Source: Alphaproteobacteria bacterium (GTDB lineage Bacteria; Pseudomonadota; Alphaproteobacteria; Micavibrionales; Micavibrionaceae). From it: a stretch of DNA of 64,000 bases. Positions within the stretch are counted from its first letter, which is position 1. Each line of letters begins with the position of its first letter. Both the position numbers and the translations under genes were made by a program. Of this stretch, positions 1-7,539 are shown piece by piece. The notes beneath the pieces were generated by a model. The model was not told where the DNA came from and made no database searches. It worked only from the letters and a program-made list of their open reading frames with translations. The DNA is taken from contig JAUHVY010000001.1 of the NCBI GenBank assembly GCA_030424975.1, positions 183,093-247,092 of the forward strand, in the 5' to 3' direction.

Positions 1-1233
1 CGCCTTAATCCATGGTTCTTCGATATTCTTAATCTTTACGACTTCGGGCATGTCGACAGGGTTGTAAAGTTCGATCTGGTCACCGTTGGTCATGTTGATT
101 TTATAAACAACGGATGGCGCGGTCGGGATTAGGTCAAGATCAAATTCGCGTTCCAGACGCTCTTGAATGATTTCCATGTGCAAAAGCCCGAGGAAGCCAC
201 AGCGGAAACCTAGACCAAGTGCCTGAGAGCTTTCCATTTCGTAATGCACGGATGCATCGTTCAGGCGGATTTTGCCAAGCGAATCACGTAGCTTTTCGAA
301 ATCACCTGCATCGGCAGGATAGAATGAACAAAAAACCATCGGGATACTTGGTTTGAAACCAGCGAGGGCCTTTGCACACGGGTATTTCACATCAGTAATC
401 GTATCACCGACATTGGTTTCGCTTATATCCTTGATGCTTGCGGTGATAAAGCCCATCTCACCGGGGCCAAGTTCGGCCAGTTCAACTTTTTTCGGGGTGA
501 ACATACCAACACGGTCAATTTCACGTGTTGCACCATTGCTCATAAATTTAATTTTCTGGCCCTTCTTGAGGTGGCCGTCAATAACGCGCACCAAGACCAC
601 AACGCCAAGGTAAATGTCATACCAGCTATCAACCAGCAGCGCCTTGGTCGGCTCATCACTCTTGCCTTCATGGGGCGGTGGAAGCTTGGTAACAATCGCT
701 TCGAGGAGGTCGCCAACACCTTGTCCCGTTTTACCGGAGCAGGGAACGGCTTCATCAGCAGGCAGGCCGATAACATCTTCGATTTCTTCCTTCGCCTGAT
801 CAATATCGGCTGCGGGCAGGTCGATCTTGTTGATGACAGGAACAATTTCATGATTGTTCTCAAGTGCCATATACACATTGGCAATGGTCTGCGCCTCAAC
901 CCCTTGTGTCGAATCAACCACGAGAAGAGAGCCTTCGCACGATGCAAGCGAGCGTGATACCTCATATGCGAAGTCAACGTGGCCCGGCGTATCCATTAAA
1001 TTCAATTGATAGGTAATACCGTCTTTTGCGGTATATTCCAGGCGCACTGTTTGCGCCTTAATTGTGATGCCGCGCTCGCGCTCGATATCCATATTATCAA
1101 GCACCTGTTCGCTCATCTCGCGTTCTTCCAAACCGCCACAGGTTTGAATAAGGCGGTCGGCCAGTGTTGATTTACCGTGGTCAATATGGGCAATGATAGC
1201 GAAATTGCGAATATGTTCTAATTTATGCGACAT
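1..1233 (-). CDS. lepA: Elongation factor 4 (LepA), C-terminus cut by window edge
   Basis: Ribosome-associated translational GTPase that back-translocates or remodels stalled ribosomes. The reading frame is open from the ATG at 1233 to base 1, giving 411 residues; the family is about 600, so roughly the last third is outside the window. G-domain motifs are all visible: AHIDHGKST at residues 15-23 (G1), RGITI at 54-58 (G2), DTPGH at 81-85 (G3) and NKID near 135 (G4). The start [20 protein letters not shown] matches the usual LepA N-terminus. It is divergent from the small membrane-protein gene at 1386, so the roughly 150 bp between them should hold both promoters. Identification is secure from the motifs. 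Confidence 0.96.
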   Translation of the reverse strand, partial: MSHKLEHIRNFAIIAHIDHGKSTLADRLIQTCGGLEEREMSEQVLDNMDIERERGITIKAQTVRLEYTAKDGITYQLNLMDTPGHVDFAYEVSRSLASCEGSLLVVDSTQGVEAQTIANVYMALENNHEIVPVINKIDLPAADIDQAKEEIEDVIGLPADEAVPCSGKTGQGVGDLLEAIVTKLPPPHEGKSDEPTKALLVDSWYDIYLGVVVLVRVIDGHLKKGQKIKFMSNGATREIDRVGMFTPKKVELAELGPGEMGFITASIKDISETNVGDTITDVKYPCAKALAGFKPSIPMVFCSFYPADAGDFEKLRDSLGKIRLNDASVHYEMESSQALGLGFRCGFLGLLHMEIIQERLEREFDLDLIPTAPSVVYKINMTNGDQIELYNPVDMPEVVKIKNIEEPWIKA

Positions 1234-1385
1234 GAAATTTTATACTTTAATCCCTAACAGATATATTTCGAATAGGGGAGAAGATAAGGGCTTTCGTGTC
1301 AAACGTCTATCAAAATTTTATGCTTGTAATTTTATTCGGATCGGAAAGAATAGGTATCTAACATATTGGCCATGGGGATTTTGTA

Positions 1386-1661
1386 ATGGTACGTAAAAAA
1401 TCAAATGATATGAACTTGGATCCTGATGAGCAGGAAGTTGTGGACGTGCCTCAGGAGGAAGAGCAAGGGCCCGTTCTGCGCCCCGAAAGTGAGGCACTTG
1501 TTCAAAAAGGCAAGGGGCCGCCCGTTATCTTTCTTCTTTTCTTGGTATTTGCAGTTTTAACGGCGGTTTGGAAAAAGATGGTCGTGCCGGTATTGTTTCC
1601 TGCTGATAAGGTTATAGAGCAACCGTTGCAATCTAGTCAGGGTGATCGTTCAGGGGGATAG
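1386..1661 (+). CDS. Small single-pass membrane protein, unknown function
   Basis: A 91-residue protein with a very acidic N-terminal half (residues 7-35 rich in D and E) followed by one hydrophobic segment at about residues 45-63 (PPVIFLLFLVFAVLTAVW), then a short polar tail. The topology suggests a bitopic inner-membrane protein; no family is recognised. The ATG at 1386 follows a GGGG stretch about 8 bases upstream, and an earlier ATG at 1373 runs into a stop at once. The gene ends just before the palindromic terminator at 1700. Coding status is supported by the start context, the orderly composition and the fit between promoter and terminator, not by homology. Confidence 0.6.
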   Translation: MVRKKSNDMNLDPDEQEVVDVPQEEEQGPVLRPESEALVQKGKGPPVIFLLFLVFAVLTAVWKKMVVPVLFPADKVIEQPLQSSQGDRSGG

Positions 1662-1699
1662 ATTCTGCGGCCGCTTACTACGATATTATGCGAACAATA

Positions 1700-1725
1700 A
1701 AAAAGCAGGCCATGGCCTGCTTTTT
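1700..1725. terminator. Perfect 26-bp palindromic bidirectional terminator
   Basis: Both strands read the same: five A, then AGCAGGCCA pairing with TGGCCTGCT, then five T, with the centre between 1712 and 1713. The GC-rich stem flanked by A and T tracts is a typical intrinsic terminator working in both directions. It ends the plus-strand gene at 1661 and the minus-strand five-gene block whose last gene stops at 1749. Confidence 0.9.
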
Positions 1726-1748
1726 GAAACCTTAAGTACTAAACGGAA

Positions 1749-1937
1749 TTACATATCTAATCCGCTGAATGTCGCTGCCGGACCTGCCATAACAGGATCA
1801 ACACCAGACAATTGATTTGTAATGTCAACAGAAACACCATCTGTGCCCTGTGCAATAGCATGGAAAGTCTGAATGTTTAGGCTGTCTGCCCCTACACCTG
1901 CAACTGCGCTGAAATCTCCGCCATTTGATAAACTCAT
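1749..1937 (-). CDS. Small protein, last gene of the five-gene unknown block
   Basis: 62 residues starting MSLSNGGDFSAVAGVGADSL and ending in ATFSGLDM; no Cys, no membrane segment, Gly/Ala/Ser/Asp rich. I start it at the ATG at 1937 because a clear AGGAG lies 8 bases upstream; the longer reading from a GTG at 1946 would overlap that ribosome-binding site. It lies 59 bp downstream of the 122-aa gene on the same strand and 24 bp before the palindromic terminator, which fits a last gene of an operon. No family recognised. The good Shine-Dalgarno is the main support. Confidence 0.6.
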   Translation of the reverse strand: MSLSNGGDFSAVAGVGADSLNIQTFHAIAQGTDGVSVDITNQLSGVDPVMAGPAATFSGLDM

Positions 1938-1996
1938 ATATCTCACTCCTTTAGTTTTTTATTTAATACCCATGCCTGCTTTATGCAGATCTTTTT

Positions 1997-2365
1997 CTAT
2001 CCTTGATGGAGGATCAAAGGGATGTAGTGACCTTCTTTGGCGTCACCCGTTTGATCATCCAACAAAATCGCTAATACCTGATGGGTGTTATGCATATGTT
2101 TCGAAACCGATCTATGCAATGGCATACCGAAATCTCTCGTCTGCCCACTATCAAGTACAAAATCCAACTTATTCGTGCCTAAATCAAATTCCAACCACGA
2201 CAAGTCGTTTTTAAAAACTTTGTTGTGGAAGAGTATTACTCTTCCGTCTTCATTAATTGCAACTTCAACCTTTAACGGGTTTTCATCAGTAACACCGTAA
2301 ACAAAATCAACAAGCGCATTGGCCTTTGGGGTATCCCCAGATTGTTCCGTATGTTCTTTCATCAT
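1997..2365 (-). CDS. Uncharacterised 122-aa soluble protein
   Basis: Starts MMKEHTEQSGDTPKANALVD. No signal peptide or membrane segment; the alternating hydrophobic pattern (VEVAINEDGRVILFHNKVF, SWLEFDL, KLDFVLDSG) predicts a small beta-rich domain. A histidine-rich stretch near the C-terminus (HRSVSKHMHNTHQV, about residues 84-97) could bind metal, which is speculation. It is the fourth gene of the minus-strand block and follows the 165-aa gene by 68 bp. Two long open frames on the opposite strand across the same bases are shadows: they lack ribosome sites and have no protein-like pattern. Family unknown. Confidence 0.6.
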   Translation of the reverse strand: MMKEHTEQSGDTPKANALVDFVYGVTDENPLKVEVAINEDGRVILFHNKVFKNDLSWLEFDLGTNKLDFVLDSGQTRDFGMPLHRSVSKHMHNTHQVLAILLDDQTGDAKEGHYIPLILHQG

Positions 2366-2433
2366 CCCGATTCAAATCTTTTGTTAATCTTAGTATATAA
2401 AACTTTTCTAAAAAAATCCCGAAATTTTTTTAA

Positions 2434-2931
2434 TTAATTTAAAGTTTTTTCCAAATTGTCTTTTTTGATTTCAGGATCCTTTATGCGCAGGTGTACTTCA
2501 ACGCCATCAATCGGCTTTCCGTTTTGTGTGCGCACGATAAAAATATATTGTTCTTTGGCAATGTAAGGGCGTACCAACCATTGAATTTTTGTCCCTAAAT
2601 CAAGACGTTGTTTGTCATTTGTGATGACCGTAATGCGTTGTGTGTCATGATCATATTCCATGTGATCAATCGTGCAATTCAGCTCCGGCGCGTGAAAAAT
2701 ATAGTTCACACCTTTCTCACGATCACAGAAAATATCGAAGTCATCCGGACTGTCAAACAGAGCACGGCGCCCGGAACCAAAGCCGGATCCCCAATCTTGG
2801 CCCATGCTTGGTGGCTTTGAAACCTTGTCAGTACTGTTATTACTTTCTTCGGACATCGCTTTTTCTGCCAGGAACGGCACATTCGAGAAGTGTTCCGTGC
2901 CATCATAGCTATTAACACTTAACAAAATCAT
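2434..2931 (-). CDS. Uncharacterised 165-aa protein with C-terminal beta-sandwich-like region
   Basis: The N-terminal 60 residues are polar and probably disordered (EESNNSTDKVSKPPS, GSGFGSG). From about residue 65 the protein is beta-rich (VNYIFHAPELNCTIDHMEYD, RITVITNDKQRLDLG, YIFIVRTQNGKPIDGVEVHLRI). The segment RTQNGKPIDGVEVHLRI resembles Ig-like or carboxypeptidase-regulatory-like strands, but this is only a fold guess. The ATG at 2931 has AGGAC about 9 bases upstream. An internal start at MSEESNNS is possible but has no good ribosome site. It is 41 bp behind the 1488-aa gene, so co-transcription is likely. No named family. Confidence 0.6.
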   Translation of the reverse strand: MILLSVNSYDGTEHFSNVPFLAEKAMSEESNNSTDKVSKPPSMGQDWGSGFGSGRRALFDSPDDFDIFCDREKGVNYIFHAPELNCTIDHMEYDHDTQRITVITNDKQRLDLGTKIQWLVRPYIAKEQYIFIVRTQNGKPIDGVEVHLRIKDPEIKKDNLEKTLN

Positions 2932-2972
2932 AACATTTGTCCTAACTAATGGGAAGACATAAGCGAATCACC

Positions 2973-5900
2973 TTATTGACCGGTGGTTCCGTTACGCATT
3001 GGGTCTGCCAATTCTGCAACATTTCCGTCAACTGTGAAGTCAACCGTCACGCTTTGTACAACCTTGCCTTCTGCGCTGTTGAACAGAACATCCACTTCAC
3101 CTTTCAATTCCTCAGGCAAGTTACCGCCACGGCCGAGAATTGCACTACGCATATTGCTTGCACGGTCTTCAACGGCTTGATTGATGATGTTCGCTGCTTC
3201 GTCTGTAACTACAATGTCATTTGCACTGCGTGGCAATCCACCTGTTTGACTTTGAACGGTTGCAGATGTGATTGCACCTTTTTCAAAGATAACATGTGTG
3301 GCCGGATTACCGTCACGATCACGGATCGGCACTGCTAGTGTTGATGTATTGGCATCAGCGTCTTGGTTGCCGCCGCCTGAGCTATTTGCAGTATTGTTCG
3401 TTGCGCCCGGTACGTGGCTGCGCTGTGTTGCTGCACCATAAGTGTTTGATTGAACAAATGAGCTTCTGGTTGATGCACTTTTTGCCATGCCATCACCAAT
3501 AGCACCTGTTCTGTGTAACAAATATGCGCCGATCGCGAGCAATGCACCCCATTTTAGGGCAGGGGGCATTTCACCGCCAAAGCCGTATTTGTTGATCATG
3601 TTAATCATAACAAGACCACCAAAACCAAGTGCTGCGAATTCTACGCCGTTATAGAAATTTCGTTCGCCTTGTGTCTTCGCGCCAGCCTTTGTTTCTTGCC
3701 ACATTTGGCCCCATTCTTTAACCTTGTTGAAGGCTAAGCTGAGGTAGCCACCGGCAACGCTTGCGACGCCGCTTTCACCGCGACCGAAGATCTGATACGG
3801 AAGTCCGTTTTCACCACCGCCAATTGCTTTCAAAGCTTCATCAACTTTATGTGCTGTACCGAAACGATATTTCACATCTGCATTGTTGTTCATTAGCTCA
3901 GCATTTTCATCGCCTTGCGCTTTTAACTGATCAAAGATGCCTTGTGCATTTTTCATTTTCATCTCGATTTGAGATGTAATGTTGTTTAGCTGTGCCAACT
4001 TTTCTTGGCTTGCACCAAGATCCTGAGAAGCACTAAGAGCTTTGATTTCTGCTTCCAACGCCTTTGCTTGCTCAACCAATCCACCCGGCTTGTTCAAATC
4101 TTCCTGAACATCACGGATACCTTCAAGATGGTCAAATGCTTCTTGTTGGTTTGCCTTCGTATCAGCAATGATTTGGTCAAGGTTCTGCGCCTTTTGCAAT
4201 TCGTTCTGGTTGATCAGCTCCATTTGGAAATCTTCAAGAGATTTGACCTGTCCGGCAATAACCTCAAGGATTTCAGTTCCGCCAAGCTTGCGTGTATCCG
4301 CTGCGCCCGGGTTGGAAATCAATTTACCTGTAGACATCGTAAAGCTGTTCGCACGGCTTAATGAGCGTGCAGCTTCTGCTTGGTTTGCCTCGAGTTGAAC
4401 TTGCCATTCAGGCTTTGGTGGCTGCTGTGTTCCGGTTCCGGTTCCGGTTCCGGTTCCAGTTCCAGTTCCAGTTCCAGTTCCAGTTCCAGTTCCAGTTCCA
4501 GTTCCAGTGTTCTGTTGTGCACCACCACCTGTGTTCTGTTGTGCGCCACCACCTGTGTTTTGTTGTGCGCCACCACCTGTGTTTTGTTGTGTGCCACCAG
4601 GTGTGTTTTGTTGTGTGCCACCAGGTGTGTTCTGTTGTGTGCCGCCAGGTGTGTTCTGTTGTGTACCGCCAGGTGTGTTCTGTTGTGCACCACCGGGGGT
4701 GTTCTGCTGTGCGCCACCAGGTGTGTTCTGTTGTGTTGGCCCATTATTGGTGTTGGTCGAGGCATCTTCATCAGCAAAAGCCTCATCAATGCGCGTTTTT
4801 ACATATTGATCAAATGCCTCTTGCGTCCAGTCCATACCTTCGCCAATCATCAGCGGGCTACCATAACCTTCGCCTTGGTTCAAGCCTGCCATGCTTGTAC
4901 CTGCCCAAATCGGAACGCCGAGAGCATCATCTACAACAAAGTCAGTGGCACCGCCGATACCGCGCGCTGCTAACCACCAAGGTGTTGCTGCCGCTTTTGT
5001 ACCATCCCAAACGCCTTCCGCAATCCATGATGCGGGGCTTTCAGTCATCTCGTCACGGTTGTCGATAAGTGAATAAGTTAAGCCTGTTGCGCCGGCACCA
5101 CCAATAGCCCAACGCATTGGATGAACTTCTACGGGCCATGTTGTTTTAAGATTCCAGCCACCTGAGGCAATACGACCTGGAGCACGAATATACCAAGGCA
5201 AATTACTCTCAAAGTCTTCATTTTTTCCAAAGCCCCATTTCCAGCGCATACCATCTGGTTTTGAAATACCGTCCAATGTGGAGGCTGAGCGTTCAAATGT
5301 TTCCCCGCCTGTTACCCATGCGAACGGACGTCTTAAGAAATTGTTGGAAATATAATTTCCGGCAATGTTACGACCAGGCTTAGATAAACCGAATTTACGA
5401 AGGCTGAAGTCCCCCATATATGCAGTGCTAATGAGTTCAAACTTCGCAATGTCTGCTGCATATCTTAAGTTTGTAAAACGTGGACCAACTTTAACATTGT
5501 CATCATATTTATATGATGCTGCAGTGATTAGGTTTTCCCACTCTCTTTTTTCGAAGGGGGAAGAAGCACTCCTTGCTGCTGCACGCGCCTCTTTAATGAA
5601 ATCAGAAGGCAGGGTTTGAAGCGCATTTGGACCAGCTTCTAAGTTTAAGATTTTAAATGCGCGAGCCGCAATGTGTGATTGACCGGAGGCAACCATTTCT
5701 TCAACGTCACCCATAAAAAGCTTCAGTTCGTCCACGCTCCATTTTATGGCGGTGCCATTGTCTTTGGTTGGCAGTTCTCTCCAACGATTCATGATTCTGA
5801 ACATCGTTAGCTCAGAGTTGTTACTTCCATCATCAACTATAAGCGGGGAAGGTCTGTCATACTGATTGTAGTTGTAGGAATCCAGTTCCCATTCCAGTCT

Positions 5901-7439
5901 ACGAATTTCATGGCGTGGCGCTTTATCGCCTAACTGAATTGTACCGTCAGTATTTAACGCCAACTCATGATCACTATTTCTCTTCGCAACGCGGCCAGTT
6001 TGTCGCATAAATACATCATCACCAACTCTGTCAAGGCGGCTTGACATCATTGTATCAAGTGATGCAGCTATTTCGTCTGAAGATCTACCGGCATTAGTCA
6101 GGTCATCAATGGTTTGAAGATAGTTTTTTACGAAGCTGTTGTCTTCTGAACCAAGCTGCTTAACAGTGTTATCTAAGTCTTCGATGTAACGAAGAACGGT
6201 GTCTTTGTGTTCCTGCGTCCAACCGTTTTGGCTGCTGTATTTGCCAAGAGCTTCACGCGTCCTAGCTTCTTTACGCAAGGCATCAACATGCTCTCTCAGG
6301 TTGCTTATTGATGATTGATTATCTGCGTTATCTGTAAACTCTTTGAAACGTGCCTGAATAAGTTCTTTCGCTTTTTCGGCATCTACAACTTCACCGTCAA
6401 TTTTTGATCCGGATGCTAATGCATCAGTAATTTTTTGTAGATCGCCTTTTAGATCCATTGCAGCGTTACGTACGCCGGAAGATTCTAGTAAGTTGTCTGC
6501 ATGGTTAATCATGGGGCGCATGAAACGCTTTGCAACGCCAAGCTTTGCAAGGCCGCGAACAGGGCTGATACCGTCTTCGCCAAGGTTTCTGAGTGTCGCG
6601 CCAATACGAAAACGCATTAATGTACGTTCCCATGTTTCTCTGAACTTAGGAATTACATTTGATGCTTCAATCTCACCATCTGCGTTACGAGCTGCAGCAC
6701 CCAAACGTGAGTTGTTTGGAGGCGTAGGGCCGTTTGGCGTAGGGCCGTTATTTTGTGCTGCGTCATCAGCAGCATTAGTACTTGTGTCGCCGCCGTTACC
6801 ATCATTACCACCACCATTACCGTCACGGCCTGTGGCACCTTCATCCGCTGCGTTGTCTGCTGCATTTGCATTAGGTGCTGCGTTGTCAGCAGTATTTGCA
6901 TTTGGTGTTACATCGTATTGACGACTTGCACGTGCTTCTTCGCCTTCGATTAAGCGTTTATATACTTCAGAGAACTTGTTTTCTGCGTCTGCGCGGCTCA
7001 TGCCGTTTTCAGCCATGTATCGGCCGATACGCTCTTCACGTGAGGCTGCACGTTGTGCCATTCTTGTTTGAATGTCTGCAATTTCATTGGCGCTTAGGGA
7101 TGTGTTGTCACTAAGGTTTTTAACAATAGCATTAACATCAATACGACCCGCACCAAGCATTTGTGTATTGAAATCGTCCATAGTACGACTTAATGGAGCA
7201 AGCGCGTCCATACGACTTATGAACGAATCAGATTTCAGGAATGTTTCAACAGAGGATGCGACACGTCGGCCTGAATTTGGGTCGAGTATTTCATCACGCC
7301 ATTTCATAACGCTTTCTGAAATGTCGTCACCCTTACTAATGGCATCAAGAAGACCGCTACGTAGATGCTGTGGAAGCTGCGCTGCGTCGTCGAGGCCGCG
7401 TACCAGTAATTCGAATGCTGAAGCTTTAAGATTTGGCAT
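2973..7439 (-). CDS. Giant 1488-aa protein with octapeptide and Gly-Thr repeats, unknown function
   Basis: No signal peptide. Regions in order: helical 1-170; a low-complexity Asn/Ala/Asp/Gly linker 178-245; a long charged helical region 255-700; a Trp- and Gly-rich section 700-870 with hydrophobic patches; the QQNT(P/G)GG(A/T) octapeptide array 903-976; a Gly-Thr dipeptide run 977-1004; a probable coiled coil 1062-1175; two hydrophobic segments near 1265-1283 and 1293-1309; an Asn/Ser/Gly linker; and a beta-like tail 1365-1488. This looks like a modular structural, surface or effector-type protein anchored or inserted through its C-terminal third. It follows the 882-aa gene by 100 bp and shares a Trp-x-x-x-PMR plus Gly-rich element with it. 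No known family is recognised and no enzymatic motif is evident. Confidence 0.8.
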   Translation of the reverse strand: MPNLKASAFELLVRGLDDAAQLPQHLRSGLLDAISKGDDISESVMKWRDEILDPNSGRRVASSVETFLKSDSFISRMDALAPLSRTMDDFNTQMLGAGRIDVNAIVKNLSDNTSLSANEIADIQTRMAQRAASREERIGRYMAENGMSRADAENKFSEVYKRLIEGEEARASRQYDVTPNANTADNAAPNANAADNAADEGATGRDGNGGGNDGNGGDTSTNAADDAAQNNGPTPNGPTPPNNSRLGAAARNADGEIEASNVIPKFRETWERTLMRFRIGATLRNLGEDGISPVRGLAKLGVAKRFMRPMINHADNLLESSGVRNAAMDLKGDLQKITDALASGSKIDGEVVDAEKAKELIQARFKEFTDNADNQSSISNLREHVDALRKEARTREALGKYSSQNGWTQEHKDTVLRYIEDLDNTVKQLGSEDNSFVKNYLQTIDDLTNAGRSSDEIAASLDTMMSSRLDRVGDDVFMRQTGRVAKRNSDHELALNTDGTIQLGDKAPRHEIRRLEWELDSYNYNQYDRPSPLIVDDGSNNSELTMFRIMNRWRELPTKDNGTAIKWSVDELKLFMGDVEEMVASGQSHIAARAFKILNLEAGPNALQTLPSDFIKEARAAARSASSPFEKREWENLITAASYKYDDNVKVGPRFTNLRYAADIAKFELISTAYMGDFSLRKFGLSKPGRNIAGNYISNNFLRRPFAWVTGGETFERSASTLDGISKPDGMRWKWGFGKNEDFESNLPWYIRAPGRIASGGWNLKTTWPVEVHPMRWAIGGAGATGLTYSLIDNRDEMTESPASWIAEGVWDGTKAAATPWWLAARGIGGATDFVVDDALGVPIWAGTSMAGLNQGEGYGSPLMIGEGMDWTQEAFDQYVKTRIDEAFADEDASTNTNNGPTQQNTPGGAQQNTPGGAQQNTPGGTQQNTPGGTQQNTPGGTQQNTPGGTQQNTGGGAQQNTGGGAQQNTGGGAQQNTGTGTGTGTGTGTGTGTGTGTGTGTGTQQPPKPEWQVQLEANQAEAARSLSRANSFTMSTGKLISNPGAADTRKLGGTEILEVIAGQVKSLEDFQMELINQNELQKAQNLDQIIADTKANQQEAFDHLEGIRDVQEDLNKPGGLVEQAKALEAEIKALSASQDLGASQEKLAQLNNITSQIEMKMKNAQGIFDQLKAQGDENAELMNNNADVKYRFGTAHKVDEALKAIGGGENGLPYQIFGRGESGVASVAGGYLSLAFNKVKEWGQMWQETKAGAKTQGERNFYNGVEFAALGFGGLVMINMINKYGFGGEMPPALKWGALLAIGAYLLHRTGAIGDGMAKSASTRSSFVQSNTYGAATQRSHVPGATNNTANSSGGGNQDADANTSTLAVPIRDRDGNPATHVIFEKGAITSATVQSQTGGLPRSANDIVVTDEAANIINQAVEDRASNMRSAILGRGGNLPEELKGEVDVLFNSAEGKVVQSVTVDFTVDGNVAELADPMRNGTTGQ
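4429..4506. repeat. Hexanucleotide tandem repeat coding a Gly-Thr run
   Basis: Thirteen head-to-tail copies of GTTCC(A/G), the first four or so ending in G and the rest in A. On the coding (minus) strand they read Gly-Thr per unit, forming residues 977-1004 of the 1488-aa protein. Unit length is a multiple of three, so slippage would change repeat number without breaking the frame. Confidence 0.93.
4507..4733. repeat. 24-bp tandem repeat coding the QQNTPGGA/T octapeptide
   Basis: About nine and a half imperfect 24-bp units directly next to the hexamer array. On the minus strand the units translate as QQNTPGGA or QQNTPGGT (first six) and QQNTGGGA (last three), residues 903-976 of the giant protein. 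The variation between copies is mainly at third positions plus a Pro/Gly switch, suggesting expansion by unequal exchange under coding constraint. Confidence 0.92.
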
Positions 7440-7539
7440 ATAAATCTAACCCTTGCTTATCACTTTTTTTAATTTATTTTTTTTATCTTTTTATATTCAA
7501 TACCGCATATTATCTGAAAAAACAGCAATTTGTCAAATT

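Noticed and set aside
571-957. Open frames on both strands across lepA
   Set aside because: Antisense or out-of-frame shadows of lepA, which has all GTPase motifs in its own frame.
1873-2300. Plus-strand open frames opposite the 122-aa gene
   Set aside because: No ribosome sites, Cys- and Ser-rich non-protein composition, and they cross intergenic bases.
4429-4733. Tandem arrays as a CRISPR
   Set aside because: Units are contiguous with no unique spacers, and lie inside a coding frame.
4361-5068. Long plus-strand open frames of Gln/Phe, Cys/Pro and Ser/Gly repeats opposite the 1488-aa gene
   Set aside because: They arise because the tandem arrays have no stops in several frames; they lack ribosome sites and normal protein composition.
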